NCBI RefSeq assembly: GCF_014596915.1
Contig: NZ_JACVWU010000011.1
Coordinates: forward strand, 186,001-250,000
DNA from: Streptomyces sp. TRM68416
GTDB taxonomy: Bacteria; Actinomycetota; Actinomycetes; Streptomycetales; Streptomycetaceae
Length of the DNA: 64,000 nt
Direction of reading: 5' to 3'
The notes beneath the pieces are model-generated. The model did no database searches, was not told the origin of the DNA, and saw only the letters and a list, made by a program, of their open reading frames with translations. A program made the translations under genes and the position numbers. Below are positions 26,501 to 35,451 of this stretch, piece after piece (position 1 is the stretch's first letter; every line of letters starts with the position of its first letter).

Positions 26501-26729
26501 CCCGGGCGCCCGCGGCTGCCGGATCGGCTCCGCCCTCGAGTTACTCAGGGTTACGTCGCCGTACGGGCCTCCACGCGACCCCCCTTTCCCGCGCGCCGGA
26601 TCGCCACAACTCCGGCGCGCACCGTGTCTTCCTTCCTCTCGACGCCGGGCGTACCTTGACGGCCGATCTGATGTTCCGTCAGGAAACCTCGGGCAAGAGG
26701 AACTTCGGGAGAAAAAGGGAGCGGAAACC

Positions 26730-27401
26730 GTGTCGTACCGGAAACGAACCGCCGCGCTCGCCTCCGTCGCGGCCCTGGCCGGCTCGGCGGTGCTGATGGC
26801 CGCCCCCGCCGCCCGGGCCGAGGTCGTCGACGTCAACTACCAGTGCAAGACGCCGATCGGCGACAAGAGCGCCGTCTCGCCCATCGACATCAAGAGCGTC
26901 GAGAGCGGCAACGGCTACAAGATCACCATGTCCTGGCAGAAGGGCGTCTCGTCCAGCCCGGTCGAACTCGGCAAGGGCGCGATGAACCCCAGCGCCACGA
27001 TCAGGCTCGGCGGTGCCGACAGCGGCACGCTGACCGTGACCGGGCCGGCCAACCAGGAGGCCGTCCCGGCCAACACCCCGATCAGGATCAACGACCTGAC
27101 CGGCACGTACACGCCGAAGAAGTCCGGCAAGGTCACCTTCACCGCCGGTGTGCTCACCATCGAGGCGCTCGGTACGACGACGACCTGCACGCCGTCCAAC
27201 AGCCCCGGCCCGTCGCTGAGCCTCGACGTCAAGGCCGCGGGCGGCGCCACCGGCGGGACCCGGAGCGGCGGCGGCTCCGGCCCGGACCTTCCGCAGACCG
27301 GGCCCGAGGACTCGGCGATCGCCCTCGGCACCCTGGGAGGCACGGTGCTGCTCGCCGGGGCGGCGGGAACACTCTGGCTCACCCGGCGGAACCGGACCTG
27401 A
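26730..27401 (+). CDS. secreted cell-wall-anchored protein with LPQTG sorting signal
   Basis: 223 residues. Signal peptide at about 1-29 (basic MSYRKR, hydrophobic core, AARA cleavage site). A beta-rich extracellular region follows, then a Gly/Ser linker and a sortase signal LPQTG at about 187-191, with a hydrophobic helix and a basic end RRNRT. It should be covalently attached to peptidoglycan by a sortase. No sortase gene is in the window. GTG start after GGGAGCGGAAACC-like sequence. Function of the exposed domain unknown. Confidence 0.83.
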   Translation: MSYRKRTAALASVAALAGSAVLMAAPAARAEVVDVNYQCKTPIGDKSAVSPIDIKSVESGNGYKITMSWQKGVSSSPVELGKGAMNPSATIRLGGADSGTLTVTGPANQEAVPANTPIRINDLTGTYTPKKSGKVTFTAGVLTIEALGTTTTCTPSNSPGPSLSLDVKAAGGATGGTRSGGGSGPDLPQTGPEDSAIALGTLGGTVLLAGAAGTLWLTRRNRT

Positions 27402-27714
27402 CCCCCTCCCGCTACGGCGAGGGCGCGCCCGGCGCGGTGGTGCGGGACGCGGTGACCGCGACCGACCGGAGCGGACGGGCGGCCGCGGGCGGGCGGTCAC
27501 CGTACGCACCCCGGGCCGACGTCCTCGTCGCGGTGACCGCTCCGGACGGCAACCGCCCGAGGGGGCGCGCACGACACGGCCGAGGTCTCGGCCGCGTTCG
27601 GTGACGGGCGTCGGGGCCGCGACGACCGGCGCCTGCTTCGTCGTACGGCGACTTGGGCCTCGTAGGAGTGAGGGCCCGCACAGGCCAGTCGAGTTGACGG
27701 GAGGGAGCGGTGAA
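27402..27714. other. 313-bp gap with inverted and direct copies of GGTGACCGC
   Basis: No gene supported. GGTGACCGC (27451-27459) pairs with GCGGTCACC (27493-27501), and a further copy follows near 27531-27540. This probably forms a stem-loop after the LPQTG gene. Confidence 0.45.
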
Positions 27715-28791
27715 GTGAACGGCAAGGTGCGGATCCCGGTGGTGCTCGCCCTGCTGCTTCTGACGGTGTCCCTGGCGCCGGTGGCACCCGCCTCCGCCGC
27801 CGCGGACCCGCCCGTCGTGAAGCTCTCCAAGTCGCAGGCGGGCACGGGGGGTTCGATCACCGTCACGGGGAGCGGCTGGCGGCCCCACGCCCTGCTGATG
27901 ATCCTCATCTGCGGGCAGTCGGCGCCGTCGACGGGGGTGACCGGCGGCACCGACTCCTGCGCCAACTCCGACGGCCGGGCCGTCACCGCCGACGCCGAGG
28001 GCCGGTTCAGCCGGAGGCTGCCGGTGGCCGAACCGCCGGTGCCGTGCCCGTGCGTGGTGCATGTCGCCACGGCCCAGGGCGCGAAGGCCGAGGCCGACGC
28101 GGTTCTCCAGGTGGCCGGGCACGCCGTCGAGCCCCTGCCCGCGGACGCGGCCGGCGGGCGTCTGGCGGTCCTCGCCGATGCCCGACTCGACGGCTCCAGC
28201 GGGCTGCTGACCTGGTTCGGCGCCCCGCCCGCCCGCACCCTCGTCCTCACCGTCGGCAACGTCGGCGGCGCGGCCGTGAAGAACCCCGTCTTCCAAGTGG
28301 GCACCTCCCACGGCGTGTTCGCGCCCGAGTGGCAGGAGCAGCAGTGGCGCGGCACGATCCGGCCCGGCGGGAAGGCCCGGATCGAACTCCCCGTGGAACT
28401 GCCCGGCGGCGCGCACGGCGACTACACCGTCTCGCTGAAGTACGGCGGGAAGGTGATGGCCGAACACCCCTGGGACGTGGGCCGTCCCTGGGGCGTGACC
28501 CTGTTCTGGATCCTGGTCCTCCTGGTCGTGCCGGCCGCGGTGTTCCGCGCCGGGATGGCGGTGGTGGACCGGGTACGGCCCCGTTCGCCACGTCGCCGCG
28601 GGCCGCGGCCGCCCGAACCGGCCCCGCGCCTGCCCGGGTTGAAGTCCGCCCCGGACCGGGCGCCCGCTTCCTCCGCGACCTTGCCGTGGTTCACCCCGGA
28701 TTCCGGCCCGGACGCGGCCGGCGGGCACTCCGCCCGGCACGACGACAGCTCCACCAGTCCCGCGGATCCCACCAGGAAGGGCCCGGGGTGA
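27715..28791 (+). CDS. exported membrane-anchored protein, neocarzinostatin-like fold possible
   Basis: 358 residues. Signal peptide at about 1-28 (VRIPVVLALLLL core, ASAA end). An extracellular domain (about 30-120; GGSITVTGSGWRPHALLMILICG, two Cys pairs) resembles the neocarzinostatin-like surface domain of Streptomyces membrane proteins. It is followed by a beta-sandwich-like region, a membrane span at about 256-276 and a Pro/Arg-rich cytoplasmic tail. GTG start after GGGAGGGAGCGG. Lies downstream of the LPQTG gene in the same direction; they may form one surface module. Function unknown. Confidence 0.72.
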   Translation: MNGKVRIPVVLALLLLTVSLAPVAPASAAADPPVVKLSKSQAGTGGSITVTGSGWRPHALLMILICGQSAPSTGVTGGTDSCANSDGRAVTADAEGRFSRRLPVAEPPVPCPCVVHVATAQGAKAEADAVLQVAGHAVEPLPADAAGGRLAVLADARLDGSSGLLTWFGAPPARTLVLTVGNVGGAAVKNPVFQVGTSHGVFAPEWQEQQWRGTIRPGGKARIELPVELPGGAHGDYTVSLKYGGKVMAEHPWDVGRPWGVTLFWILVLLVVPAAVFRAGMAVVDRVRPRSPRRRGPRPPEPAPRLPGLKSAPDRAPASSATLPWFTPDSGPDAAGGHSARHDDSSTSPADPTRKGPG

Positions 28792-29070
28792 CGAGGCCGA
28801 AGTGGTGCGGACGTTCGTCCAGGCCCCTCCGAGAACCCCGACCTGATCGATCCGCCCGCCGCCCGCCGCCTGCCGTCCGCCGCCCGCGCAGCCCAACGGG
28901 ACGCTCACGCCGGCCGGCGTGCAGAGCGCGGGCCTCGTGATGCGGGGGCCGCGGAGGAACCCGGCCGCCCCCGAGGGCGGCGGCATGGCGCCGGCCGACA
29001 TGACGGGCACCCTGAAGTCGACGACACCCGGCGGTCCTGCTCGGCGTGGCCGTGTTCACACTCGTGCCAG

Positions 29071-29126
29071 AACACGGAACACGGAACACGGAACACGGAA
29101 CACGGAACAGGGAACACGGAACACGG
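29071..29126. repeat. heptamer tandem repeat, eight copies
   Basis: Eight consecutive 7-bp units AACACGG, the sixth reading AACAGGG. Located in a 587-bp intergenic region (28792-29378) between converging genes. No coding function apparent. Confidence 0.9.
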
Positions 29127-29162
29127 GACCCGAGACGGGACACGGCACGCGCCGAAACGGAC

Positions 29163-29198
29163 AGGGCCGCCGCGATCCACTCGGATCGCAGCGGCCCT
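29163..29198. terminator. large hairpin between converging genes
   Basis: A 16-bp stem (29163-29178 with 29183-29198, one mismatch) around a 4-nt ACTC loop. It lies between the exported-protein gene ending at 28791 and the transporter gene ending at 29379. Likely bidirectional terminator. Confidence 0.8.
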
Positions 29199-29236
29199 GA
29201 AGACGGGGTGCGGGGCGCCTCGCGGCCGGCCACGGC

Positions 29237-29381
29237 GCCGCCGCAGCCGGGCGCGAGGCCCCTCACCGCCGCCGCAGCCGGGCGCGAGGCCCCTCACCGC
29301 CGCCGCAGCCGGGCGCGAGGCCCCTCACCGCCGCCGCAGCCGGGCGCGAGGCCCCTCACCGCCGCCGCGGCGGAGCGCTCA
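29237..29381. repeat. stop-codon-anchored tandem repeat, 31-bp unit, after POT transporter gene
   Basis: Four 31-bp units at 29237-29360, plus a truncated 23-bp unit that joins the TGA stop of the transporter gene (29379-29381). Read on the minus strand every unit begins TGAGGGGCC and ends in GGCGGCGG; the truncated unit begins with the gene's own TGA. Confidence 0.88.
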
Positions 29382-30905
29382 GTGCACGTCGCCCATGAGC
29401 TCCTGGACCTTCTTGCGGTACATCCAGATCGCCCCGCCCGCGGCTGCGGCCAGCGCCGCCTGGAGGGCGATGACGCCCGTGCCGTTCAGGTCCACGCCCG
29501 CCAGCGAGAGCAGACCCGTGGTGCAGTCGCCCGCGGTGACGGCGAGGAAGAACACACCCAGCATCTGGGAGGCGTACTTCTGCGGCGCCATCTTGGTGGT
29601 CAGCGACAGACCCACCGGGGACAGGCACAGCTCGGCGATGGTCTGGATCATGTAGATGCCGACCAGCCACATCGGACTGACCGTGGCGTCGCCGGTCGCC
29701 ATGCCGATCGGGACCAGGAAGACGAAGAACGAGGCACCGATGCCGACCAGGGCCATCGCGAACTTCACGATGGTGTTGGGCTCCTGGTTCTTGCGCGCCA
29801 GCCACAGCCACAGCCAGGCGAAGACCGGGGCCAGCGCCATGACGAACAGCGGGTTCAGCGACTGGAACCAGGTGGCAGGGAAGCTCAGCGGACCGATGTG
29901 GTCGGCGGTCTTGGCGTCCGCGAACAGCGCCAGCGTCGAGCCGCCCTGGTCGTAGATCATCCAGAAGATGGCGGCGGCCACGAAGAACCAGATGTAGCCG
30001 GAGACCTTCGACTGCTCGCTCGCCGTCAGGTCCTTGTCGCGCTTGATGCGCGCCAGCACCGCGACCGGGATGATCAGGCCGGCGAGGGTGATCGGGACCA
30101 GCGCCCAGTTCAGCGTGTAGGCGCCCACGCCGACGACGACACCGTAGAAGACCGCGACGACCGCGACGGCCCCGAGGGCCTTCAGCAGGACCGCCTTGCG
30201 CTCCTCGGGGGTGAGCGGGTTCGGGACGATGCTGCTCTTCGGGCTCAGGTGGCGCGTGCCGATCAGGAACTGGGCCAGGCCCGCCGCCATGCCGATCGCG
30301 GCGATCAGGAAGCCGAAGTGCCAGTTGACCTTCTCGCCGACGGTGCCGATGACCAGCGGAGCGACGAAGGCGCCGAGGTTGATGCCGACGTAGAAGAGCG
30401 TGAAGCCGCCGTCGCGGCGGGGGTCGTCCGGGCCGTCGTAGAGGTGGCCGACCATCGTGGAGATGTTGGCCTTCAGCAGACCGGAGCCGACGGCGACGAG
30501 GGCGAGGCCCACGAAGAACATCGCCGCGCCCGGAACGGCCAGCGAGACATGGCCCAGCATGATCACGAAACCGGCGATGGCGACGGTCTTGCGCGCGCCC
30601 CAGACGCGGTCGCCGAACCAGCCGCCGGGCATGGCCATCAGGTAGACCATCGAGACGTAGACGGAGTAGATGGCCGTGGCCGTGGCCGCGGACATCGCGA
30701 GGCCGCCGCCCTGGCTGCCGGTCGCGGCGTCGGCGCCGCCGGAGACCAGGTACAGGACAAGAAGAGCCCGCATGCCGTAGTAGGAGAAACGCTCCCACAT
30801 CTCGGTCATGAAGAGAGTGGCCAGGCCACGGGGGTGGCCGAAGAAGGACCGGTCGAGGCCGGAGGTGCGCGGCGGGAAAGGGTCCGTCGTCAGGCTGGAC
30901 GCCAT
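29379..30905 (-). CDS. proton-dependent oligopeptide transporter (POT/PTR family)
   Basis: 508-residue MFS-type peptide/H+ symporter with about 12-14 hydrophobic helices. The POT signature lies near the N-terminus in the segment MWERFSYYGMRALLVLYL, carrying the conserved ExxERxxYY-like motif (here EMWERFSYY). A second family motif, FYVGINLGAF, follows. Imports di- and tripeptides. Start at 30905 (MASSLTTDPF). Long upstream region. The 3' end leads into a TGA-anchored tandem repeat. Confidence 0.92.
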   Translation of the reverse strand: MASSLTTDPFPPRTSGLDRSFFGHPRGLATLFMTEMWERFSYYGMRALLVLYLVSGGADAATGSQGGGLAMSAATATAIYSVYVSMVYLMAMPGGWFGDRVWGARKTVAIAGFVIMLGHVSLAVPGAAMFFVGLALVAVGSGLLKANISTMVGHLYDGPDDPRRDGGFTLFYVGINLGAFVAPLVIGTVGEKVNWHFGFLIAAIGMAAGLAQFLIGTRHLSPKSSIVPNPLTPEERKAVLLKALGAVAVVAVFYGVVVGVGAYTLNWALVPITLAGLIIPVAVLARIKRDKDLTASEQSKVSGYIWFFVAAAIFWMIYDQGGSTLALFADAKTADHIGPLSFPATWFQSLNPLFVMALAPVFAWLWLWLARKNQEPNTIVKFAMALVGIGASFFVFLVPIGMATGDATVSPMWLVGIYMIQTIAELCLSPVGLSLTTKMAPQKYASQMLGVFFLAVTAGDCTTGLLSLAGVDLNGTGVIALQAALAAAAGGAIWMYRKKVQELMGDVH

Positions 30906-31409
30906 GGGTCGTTCCTTGCTGGTCGGGACGCGCGTGTGCGGAGCGTTGCGCGCCCGGTGGGGACGGCCGGCACCGGCGAGTCGGTCCGTCCACCCCACGC
31001 CCAGGGGAGTCCGCTCCGGGTCACGGAGCGGTGGACGCCGACCACCGGGATCCACGCCTCTGCGCGCGTCGATGCGCTACGAGGCCCGGCCACAGGTCAT
31101 TCCTTTCGAGGCTGGCGGAGACCAGCCCGCACACAAAAGAGACCTTCAGCGTGAAAAGCGTTGCCAAAGGTCCCCGTGGTGCTGCAGGCGTTCAGTCACC
31201 ATACGGCAGGACACTGCCGGAAATGAAAGGACTTGAGATATGGATCACAGGTTCCGGGGGAACCGCAGGCGCTCATTCGAAGGTCACCCACAGGATCTCA
31301 TCCCAGGCACATAGGCTTGTACAAAGGTAAGAACTGGGTGACCGCGAGGTAAGAACCGCCGTCGCCGATCACACCCCGGCTCTTGTCACGGGCGGACTAC
31401 CATCAGGTC
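30906..31409. other. 504-bp divergent promoter region (peptide transporter / response regulator)
   Basis: No gene supported. It contains the palindrome GGTTCC-GGG-GGAACC (31250-31264) and paired direct repeats near the response regulator (annotated separately). Presumably holds both promoters. Confidence 0.55.
31325..31356 (+). promoter_or_regulatory. direct-repeat response-regulator box
   Basis: AGGTAAGAAC occurs at 31325-31334 and again at 31347-31356, 22 bp apart (two helical turns), ending 53 bp before the response regulator start. Spaced direct repeats are typical binding sites for OmpR/PhoB-family dimers, so this is probably the autoregulatory box. Confidence 0.6.
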
Positions 31410-32087
31410 ATGACCCGTGTACTGCTCGCCGAGGACGACGCGTCCATCTCTGAGCCGCTGGCCCGTGCACTGCGCCGGGAAGGGTACGAGGTCGAGGTGC
31501 GTGAGGACGGACCGGCCGCGCTCGACGCAGGAATGCAGGGCGGCGTCGACCTGGTCGTGCTGGACCTCGGTCTGCCCGGCATGGACGGCCTGGAGGTGGC
31601 ACGCCGGCTGCGCGCCGAGGGCCACAGCGTCCCGATCCTCATCCTGACCGCGCGCGCCGACGAGGTGGACACCGTCGTCGGGCTCGACGCGGGCGCCGAC
31701 GACTACGTCACCAAGCCGTTCCGCCTCGCCGAGCTGCTCGCCCGGGTACGGGCACTGCTGCGGCGCGGCGCCGTCGAGCCCCAGCAGCCGCCGGCCACCC
31801 ACGGGGTGCGGATCGACGTCGAGTCGCACCGCGCGTGGATGGGGGACGAGGAGCTCCAGCTCACGGCGAAGGAGTTCGACCTGCTGCGGGTGCTGGTACG
31901 GGACGCCGGACGCGTGGTCACCCGGGACCAGCTGATGCGCGAGGTCTGGGACACCACCTGGTGGTCGTCGACCAAGACGCTCGACATGCACATTTCGTGG
32001 CTGCGGAAGAAGCTGGGTGACGATGCGGCGAACCCGCGGTACATCGCGACCGTGCGGGGCGTCGGCTTCCGCTTCGAGAAGAGTTGA
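31410..32087 (+). CDS. OmpR-family response regulator
   Basis: 225 residues. The receiver domain (1-115) has acidic residues ED near 8-10, phospho-acceptor Asp52 (LDLGLPG) and Lys102 (TKPF). The C-terminal winged helix (about 130-222) contains TAKEFDLLRVL and RGVGFRFE. ATG 31410 chosen. Followed 13 bp later by its histidine kinase. Signal and regulon are not identifiable; the adjacent divergent peptide transporter is a candidate target. Confidence 0.93.
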   Translation: MTRVLLAEDDASISEPLARALRREGYEVEVREDGPAALDAGMQGGVDLVVLDLGLPGMDGLEVARRLRAEGHSVPILILTARADEVDTVVGLDAGADDYVTKPFRLAELLARVRALLRRGAVEPQQPPATHGVRIDVESHRAWMGDEELQLTAKEFDLLRVLVRDAGRVVTRDQLMREVWDTTWWSSTKTLDMHISWLRKKLGDDAANPRYIATVRGVGFRFEKS

Positions 32088-32100
32088 GTAAACCGCGTCC

Positions 32101-33369
32101 ATGCGCCGCCGACTGATCCAGTCCACCCTCGCCGTCGTGCTCGTCGTGATCGCCGTCTTCGGTGTGTCCCTCGTCATCGTCGAGACGCGCACGATCAGCT
32201 CCACCGCGCAGGAACGGGTGGACTCCGAGGCGGTACGTCTCGTCGGCATCGTGGACAGCCGGCTGATCGCGACCGGTGCCGTCACCGCCGACATGCTCCG
32301 CGACCAGGTACCCGAGGGTCGGTACGCCGTGATCCGCGTCCCCGGTCAGCGGCCCATCGAGATCGGCACCAAGCCGACCGGTGACACCATCAGCTCCAGC
32401 CGCAAGGGCAGCGAGGGCGAGACCGTCACCGTCGAGGAACCCCGCTCCGCGGTCACCCGTGAGGTCGGGCGCACGCTGCTGATCATCGGGGCGGTGGCAC
32501 TGCTGGCGGTGATCGCCGCGGTGCTGCTCGCCGTGCGCCAGGCCAACCGGCTCGCCTCCCCGCTCACCGACCTCGCCGAGACCGCCGAACGCCTTGGCTC
32601 GGGCGACCCGCGCCCCCGCCACAAACGCTACGGCGTCCAGGAGCTGGACCGGGTGGCGGACGTACTGGACGCGAGCGCGGAGCGGATCGGCCGCATGCTC
32701 ACGGCCGAGCGGCGGCTGGCCGCGGACGCCTCGCACCAGCTGCGCACCCCGCTGACCGCGCTGTCCATGCGGCTGGAGGAGATCACCCTCACCGACGACC
32801 CGGACACGGTGAAGGAGGAGGCGACGATCGCGCTCACGCAGGTGGAGCGGCTGACGGACGTCGTCGAGCGGCTGCTGACGAACTCGCGCGATCCGCGCAC
32901 CGGCTCCGCCGTCACCTTCGACCTCGACGAGGTCATCCAGCAGCAGCTCGCCGAGTGGCGGCCGGCGTACCGCAGCGCCGGGCGGGCCATCGTCAGCTCC
33001 GGCAAGCGGCATCTGCAGGCCGTCGGGACGCCGGGCGCGGTCGCGCAGGTGCTGGCCGCGCTGATCGAGAACTCGCTGATGCACGGCGGGGGCACGGTCG
33101 CGCTGCGGACCCGGGTCACCGGTAACCAGGCGGTCATCGAGGTCACCGACGAGGGGCCCGGAGTGCCGGCCGACCTCGGGGCGCGGATCTTCGAACGGGC
33201 GATCAGCGGGCACAACTCGACGGGCATCGGGCTGGCGGTGGCGCGGGACCTCGCGGAGGCCGACGGAGGACGCCTGGAGATGCTCCAGGCCGCGCCACCG
33301 GTCTTCGGCCTGTTCCTGTCCCGCACGACGGTGAAGCGGACGGAGGAGCGGGAGCCGACGGTTCGCTAG
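32101..33369 (+). CDS. sensor histidine kinase
   Basis: 422 residues. Membrane spans at about 9-28 and 123-146 flank a short extracytoplasmic sensor (about 29-122). A HAMP linker (about 147-200) precedes the phospho-acceptor His212 in SHQLRTPLTAL. The ATPase domain has N-box LIENSLMHG, G1 DEGPGVP and G2 TGIGLAVARDL. Partner of the response regulator directly upstream. Confidence 0.93.
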   Translation: MRRRLIQSTLAVVLVVIAVFGVSLVIVETRTISSTAQERVDSEAVRLVGIVDSRLIATGAVTADMLRDQVPEGRYAVIRVPGQRPIEIGTKPTGDTISSSRKGSEGETVTVEEPRSAVTREVGRTLLIIGAVALLAVIAAVLLAVRQANRLASPLTDLAETAERLGSGDPRPRHKRYGVQELDRVADVLDASAERIGRMLTAERRLAADASHQLRTPLTALSMRLEEITLTDDPDTVKEEATIALTQVERLTDVVERLLTNSRDPRTGSAVTFDLDEVIQQQLAEWRPAYRSAGRAIVSSGKRHLQAVGTPGAVAQVLAALIENSLMHGGGTVALRTRVTGNQAVIEVTDEGPGVPADLGARIFERAISGHNSTGIGLAVARDLAEADGGRLEMLQAAPPVFGLFLSRTTVKRTEEREPTVR

Positions 33370-33566
33370 GCGGCCTGCCGGTGCCTGCCGGCGCTTGCTC
33401 GTGCTGCCGGTGCCTACCGGTGCCTGTCGGTGCTTCCTCGTGTCCGCCCGTGCCTGCCAGCGCTTGCCCGTGCCCGTGCCTGACGGCGCCTGCTCGCGCC
33501 TGCCGGTGTCCGCGGGCGCCTGCTCGTGCCTGCCGGTGCCCGTCGGCGCCCGCCCGTGCCTACCGG
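33370..33566. repeat. degenerate tandem repeat spanning the GtrA gene stop codon
   Basis: About 195 bp of diverged repeats built from GTGCCTGCCGGTGC-like modules; a higher-order period of about 30 bp is visible in the middle. The TAG stop of the GtrA-family gene (33560-33562) lies in one module (minus strand CACCGGTAGGCACGG) and CACCGGTAGGCACCGG recurs near 33415. Fills the gap between two converging genes. Confidence 0.78.
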
Positions 33567-34099
33567 TGCGCCGGCTGGGCCCGCTTCCGTTCCTCCTTCA
33601 GGAACGACTCCGCGCCGGCCAGGGTCTCCCGGGCGGGCAGTGCCCTGAAGACCCACGTCCGGTAAGACCAGAAGCGGAACAGGGTCGCGATGCCGATGCC
33701 GAGGAACTTGAAGACGTTGCTCTGCAGCGGGCTGTCCCAGCCGAACCCGTACGTCGCCGTGTAGAGCACACCGTTCTCGATCACCAGGCCGACCACGCTG
33801 AACAGCAGGAACAGCGTGAGTTCCTTGGTACGCCCGCTCTTGTCGCGGTCACGGTAGGTGAAGTACCGGAAACCGACGTAGTTGAAGGCGATGGCCACCA
33901 CCGTGGCGATGACGCTCGCCCGCACCACCGGGAGGTCGGTCGCCTGCCGGACCAGGTTGAAGACACCGAGGTTGACCAGCAGCCCGGCACCGCCGACGGC
34001 GCCGAACTTGGCCGCCTCGTGCGCGAGCCGCCGCAGGCCGGAGGAGCCACGTCCCATGGAGTGAAAGCTCCCGTCCGTCGGTTTCGTCAACCCAGCCAT
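33560..34099 (-). CDS. GtrA-family membrane protein
   Basis: 179 residues with four hydrophobic segments in about 40-155, matching the GtrA/DPMS-like family that helps move lipid-linked sugars across the membrane for cell-surface polysaccharides. FNYVGFRYFTYRDRDK and FRFWSYRTWVFR are typical family motifs. Start 34099 (MAGLTKP) follows a G-rich site; the ATG at 34057 is possible. Divergent from purK. The stop codon lies inside a repeat array. Confidence 0.83.
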   Translation of the reverse strand: MAGLTKPTDGSFHSMGRGSSGLRRLAHEAAKFGAVGGAGLLVNLGVFNLVRQATDLPVVRASVIATVVAIAFNYVGFRYFTYRDRDKSGRTKELTLFLLFSVVGLVIENGVLYTATYGFGWDSPLQSNVFKFLGIGIATLFRFWSYRTWVFRALPARETLAGAESFLKEERKRAQPAHR

Positions 34100-34186
34100 G
34101 CTAACCACCCCCGCGGTGGATTGCCTGTGCGTGCGCTCACAGGCCGCGGAAACCGGCCGCGCCGACGCGACCGATACCCTGGGGTC

Positions 34187-35326
34187 GTGACGTTCCCGGT
34201 AGTCGGCATGGTCGGCGGGGGCCAGCTCGCTCGTATGACACACGAGGCAGGCATCCCGCTGGGCATCAGGTTCAAGCTCCTCAGTGACACCCCGCAGGAT
34301 TCCGCGGCCCAGGTGGTGAGCGAAGTCGTCGTCGGCGACTACCGCGACCTGGACACGCTGCGTGACTTCGCGCGCGGATGCGATGTGATCACCTTCGATC
34401 ACGAACATGTACCCACCGAGCACCTCCGGGCCCTGGAGGCGGACGGCATCCCCGTGCGCCCCGGGCCCGACGCGCTTCAGCACGCCCAGGACAAGGGCGT
34501 GATGCGGGCCAAGCTCGACGCGATCGGAGTGCCCTGCCCACGGCACCGCATCGTCAGCGACCCGGCCGACGTGGCCGCCTTCGCGGGGGAGGGCGACGGC
34601 TTCCCCGTCGTCCTCAAGACCGTGCGCGGCGGCTACGACGGCAAGGGCGTGTGGGTCGTGGACTCCGCCGAGGAGGCGGAGGCCCCCTTCAAGGCCGGCG
34701 TGCCCGTGCTCGCCGAGGAGAAGGTCGACTTCGTGCGGGAGCTCGCCGCCAACGTCGTACGCTCCCCGCACGGCCAGGCCGTCGCCTACCCGGTCGTGGA
34801 GTCCCGGCAGGTCGACGGCGTGTGCGACACCGTGATCGCCCCGGCCCCCGACCTCGACGAGGCCCTCGCGCTGCGGGCCGAGGAGATGGCCCTGCGCATC
34901 GCCAAGGAACTGGACGTCGTCGGCCACCTCGCCGTCGAACTGTTCCAGACCCGCGACGGCCGCATCCTCGTCAACGAACTCGCCATGCGCCCCCACAACT
35001 CGGGCCACTGGAGCCAGGACGGCGCGATCACCAGCCAGTTCGCCAACCACGTCCGGGCCGTCCTCGACCTCCCCCTCGGCGACCCGCGCCCGCGCGCGAA
35101 GTGGACGGTCATGGTCAACGTCCTCGGCGGCGACTACCCGGACATGTACTCCGCGTACCTGCACTGCATGGCCCGCGACCCCCAGCTGAAGATCCACATG
35201 TACGGCAAGGACGTGAAGCCCGGCCGCAAGGTCGGCCACGTCAACACGTACGGCGACGACCTGGACGACGTACTGGAACGCGCCCACCACGCCGCCGGCT
35301 ACCTGAGAGGCACGATCACCGATTGA
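34187..35326 (+). CDS. purK: 5-(carboxyamino)imidazole ribonucleotide synthase
   Basis: 379-residue ATP-grasp enzyme carboxylating AIR to N5-CAIR in purine synthesis. N-terminal VGMVGGGQLARM, the ATP-grasp loop LKTVRGGYDGKGVWVV, and the metal/substrate region VNELAMRPHNSGHWS are all characteristic. GTG start at 34187. Followed by a hairpin and then purE, its usual partner. Confidence 0.95.
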   Translation: MTFPVVGMVGGGQLARMTHEAGIPLGIRFKLLSDTPQDSAAQVVSEVVVGDYRDLDTLRDFARGCDVITFDHEHVPTEHLRALEADGIPVRPGPDALQHAQDKGVMRAKLDAIGVPCPRHRIVSDPADVAAFAGEGDGFPVVLKTVRGGYDGKGVWVVDSAEEAEAPFKAGVPVLAEEKVDFVRELAANVVRSPHGQAVAYPVVESRQVDGVCDTVIAPAPDLDEALALRAEEMALRIAKELDVVGHLAVELFQTRDGRILVNELAMRPHNSGHWSQDGAITSQFANHVRAVLDLPLGDPRPRAKWTVMVNVLGGDYPDMYSAYLHCMARDPQLKIHMYGKDVKPGRKVGHVNTYGDDLDDVLERAHHAAGYLRGTITD

Positions 35327-35332
35327 CCTCGG

Positions 35333-35353
35333 CCCCTCCCCGCTGGGGAGGGG
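35333..35353. terminator. stem-loop downstream of purK
   Basis: CCCCTCCCC (35333-35341), a three-base loop, then GGGGAGGGG (35345-35353): a perfect 9-bp stem 7 bp after the purK stop. May terminate or attenuate transcription between purK and purE. Confidence 0.65.
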
Positions 35354-35403
35354 GCTGTCATGGCTCGCGCCATGACGCTTCCTGCCCGGCGCCGGTCGGC
35401 GAT

Positions 35404-35451
35404 TCGCGGGCGCCGGGGGAGCCGCACACCTCCCCGGCATGCTCGCCTCCG
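35404..35451 (+). repeat. 48-bp partial duplicate of purE coding sequence upstream of purE
   Basis: This segment matches 35757-35804, inside purE, at 46 of 48 bases. Both differences are synonymous if the purE frame is applied (GCA/GCG and CTC/CTT), and the duplicate still reads GAGGAAHLPGMLAS. It lies 121 bp before the purE start and has no start codon of its own. Confidence 0.85.

Noticed and set aside
29237..29360. CRISPR or coding repeat
   Set aside because: 31-bp units adjoin directly with no spacers; the frame does not continue a real protein.
29046..31154. 702-codon open frame antisense to the peptide transporter
   Set aside because: Entirely explained by the POT transporter on the other strand; the N-terminal part translates the heptamer and 31-bp repeats.
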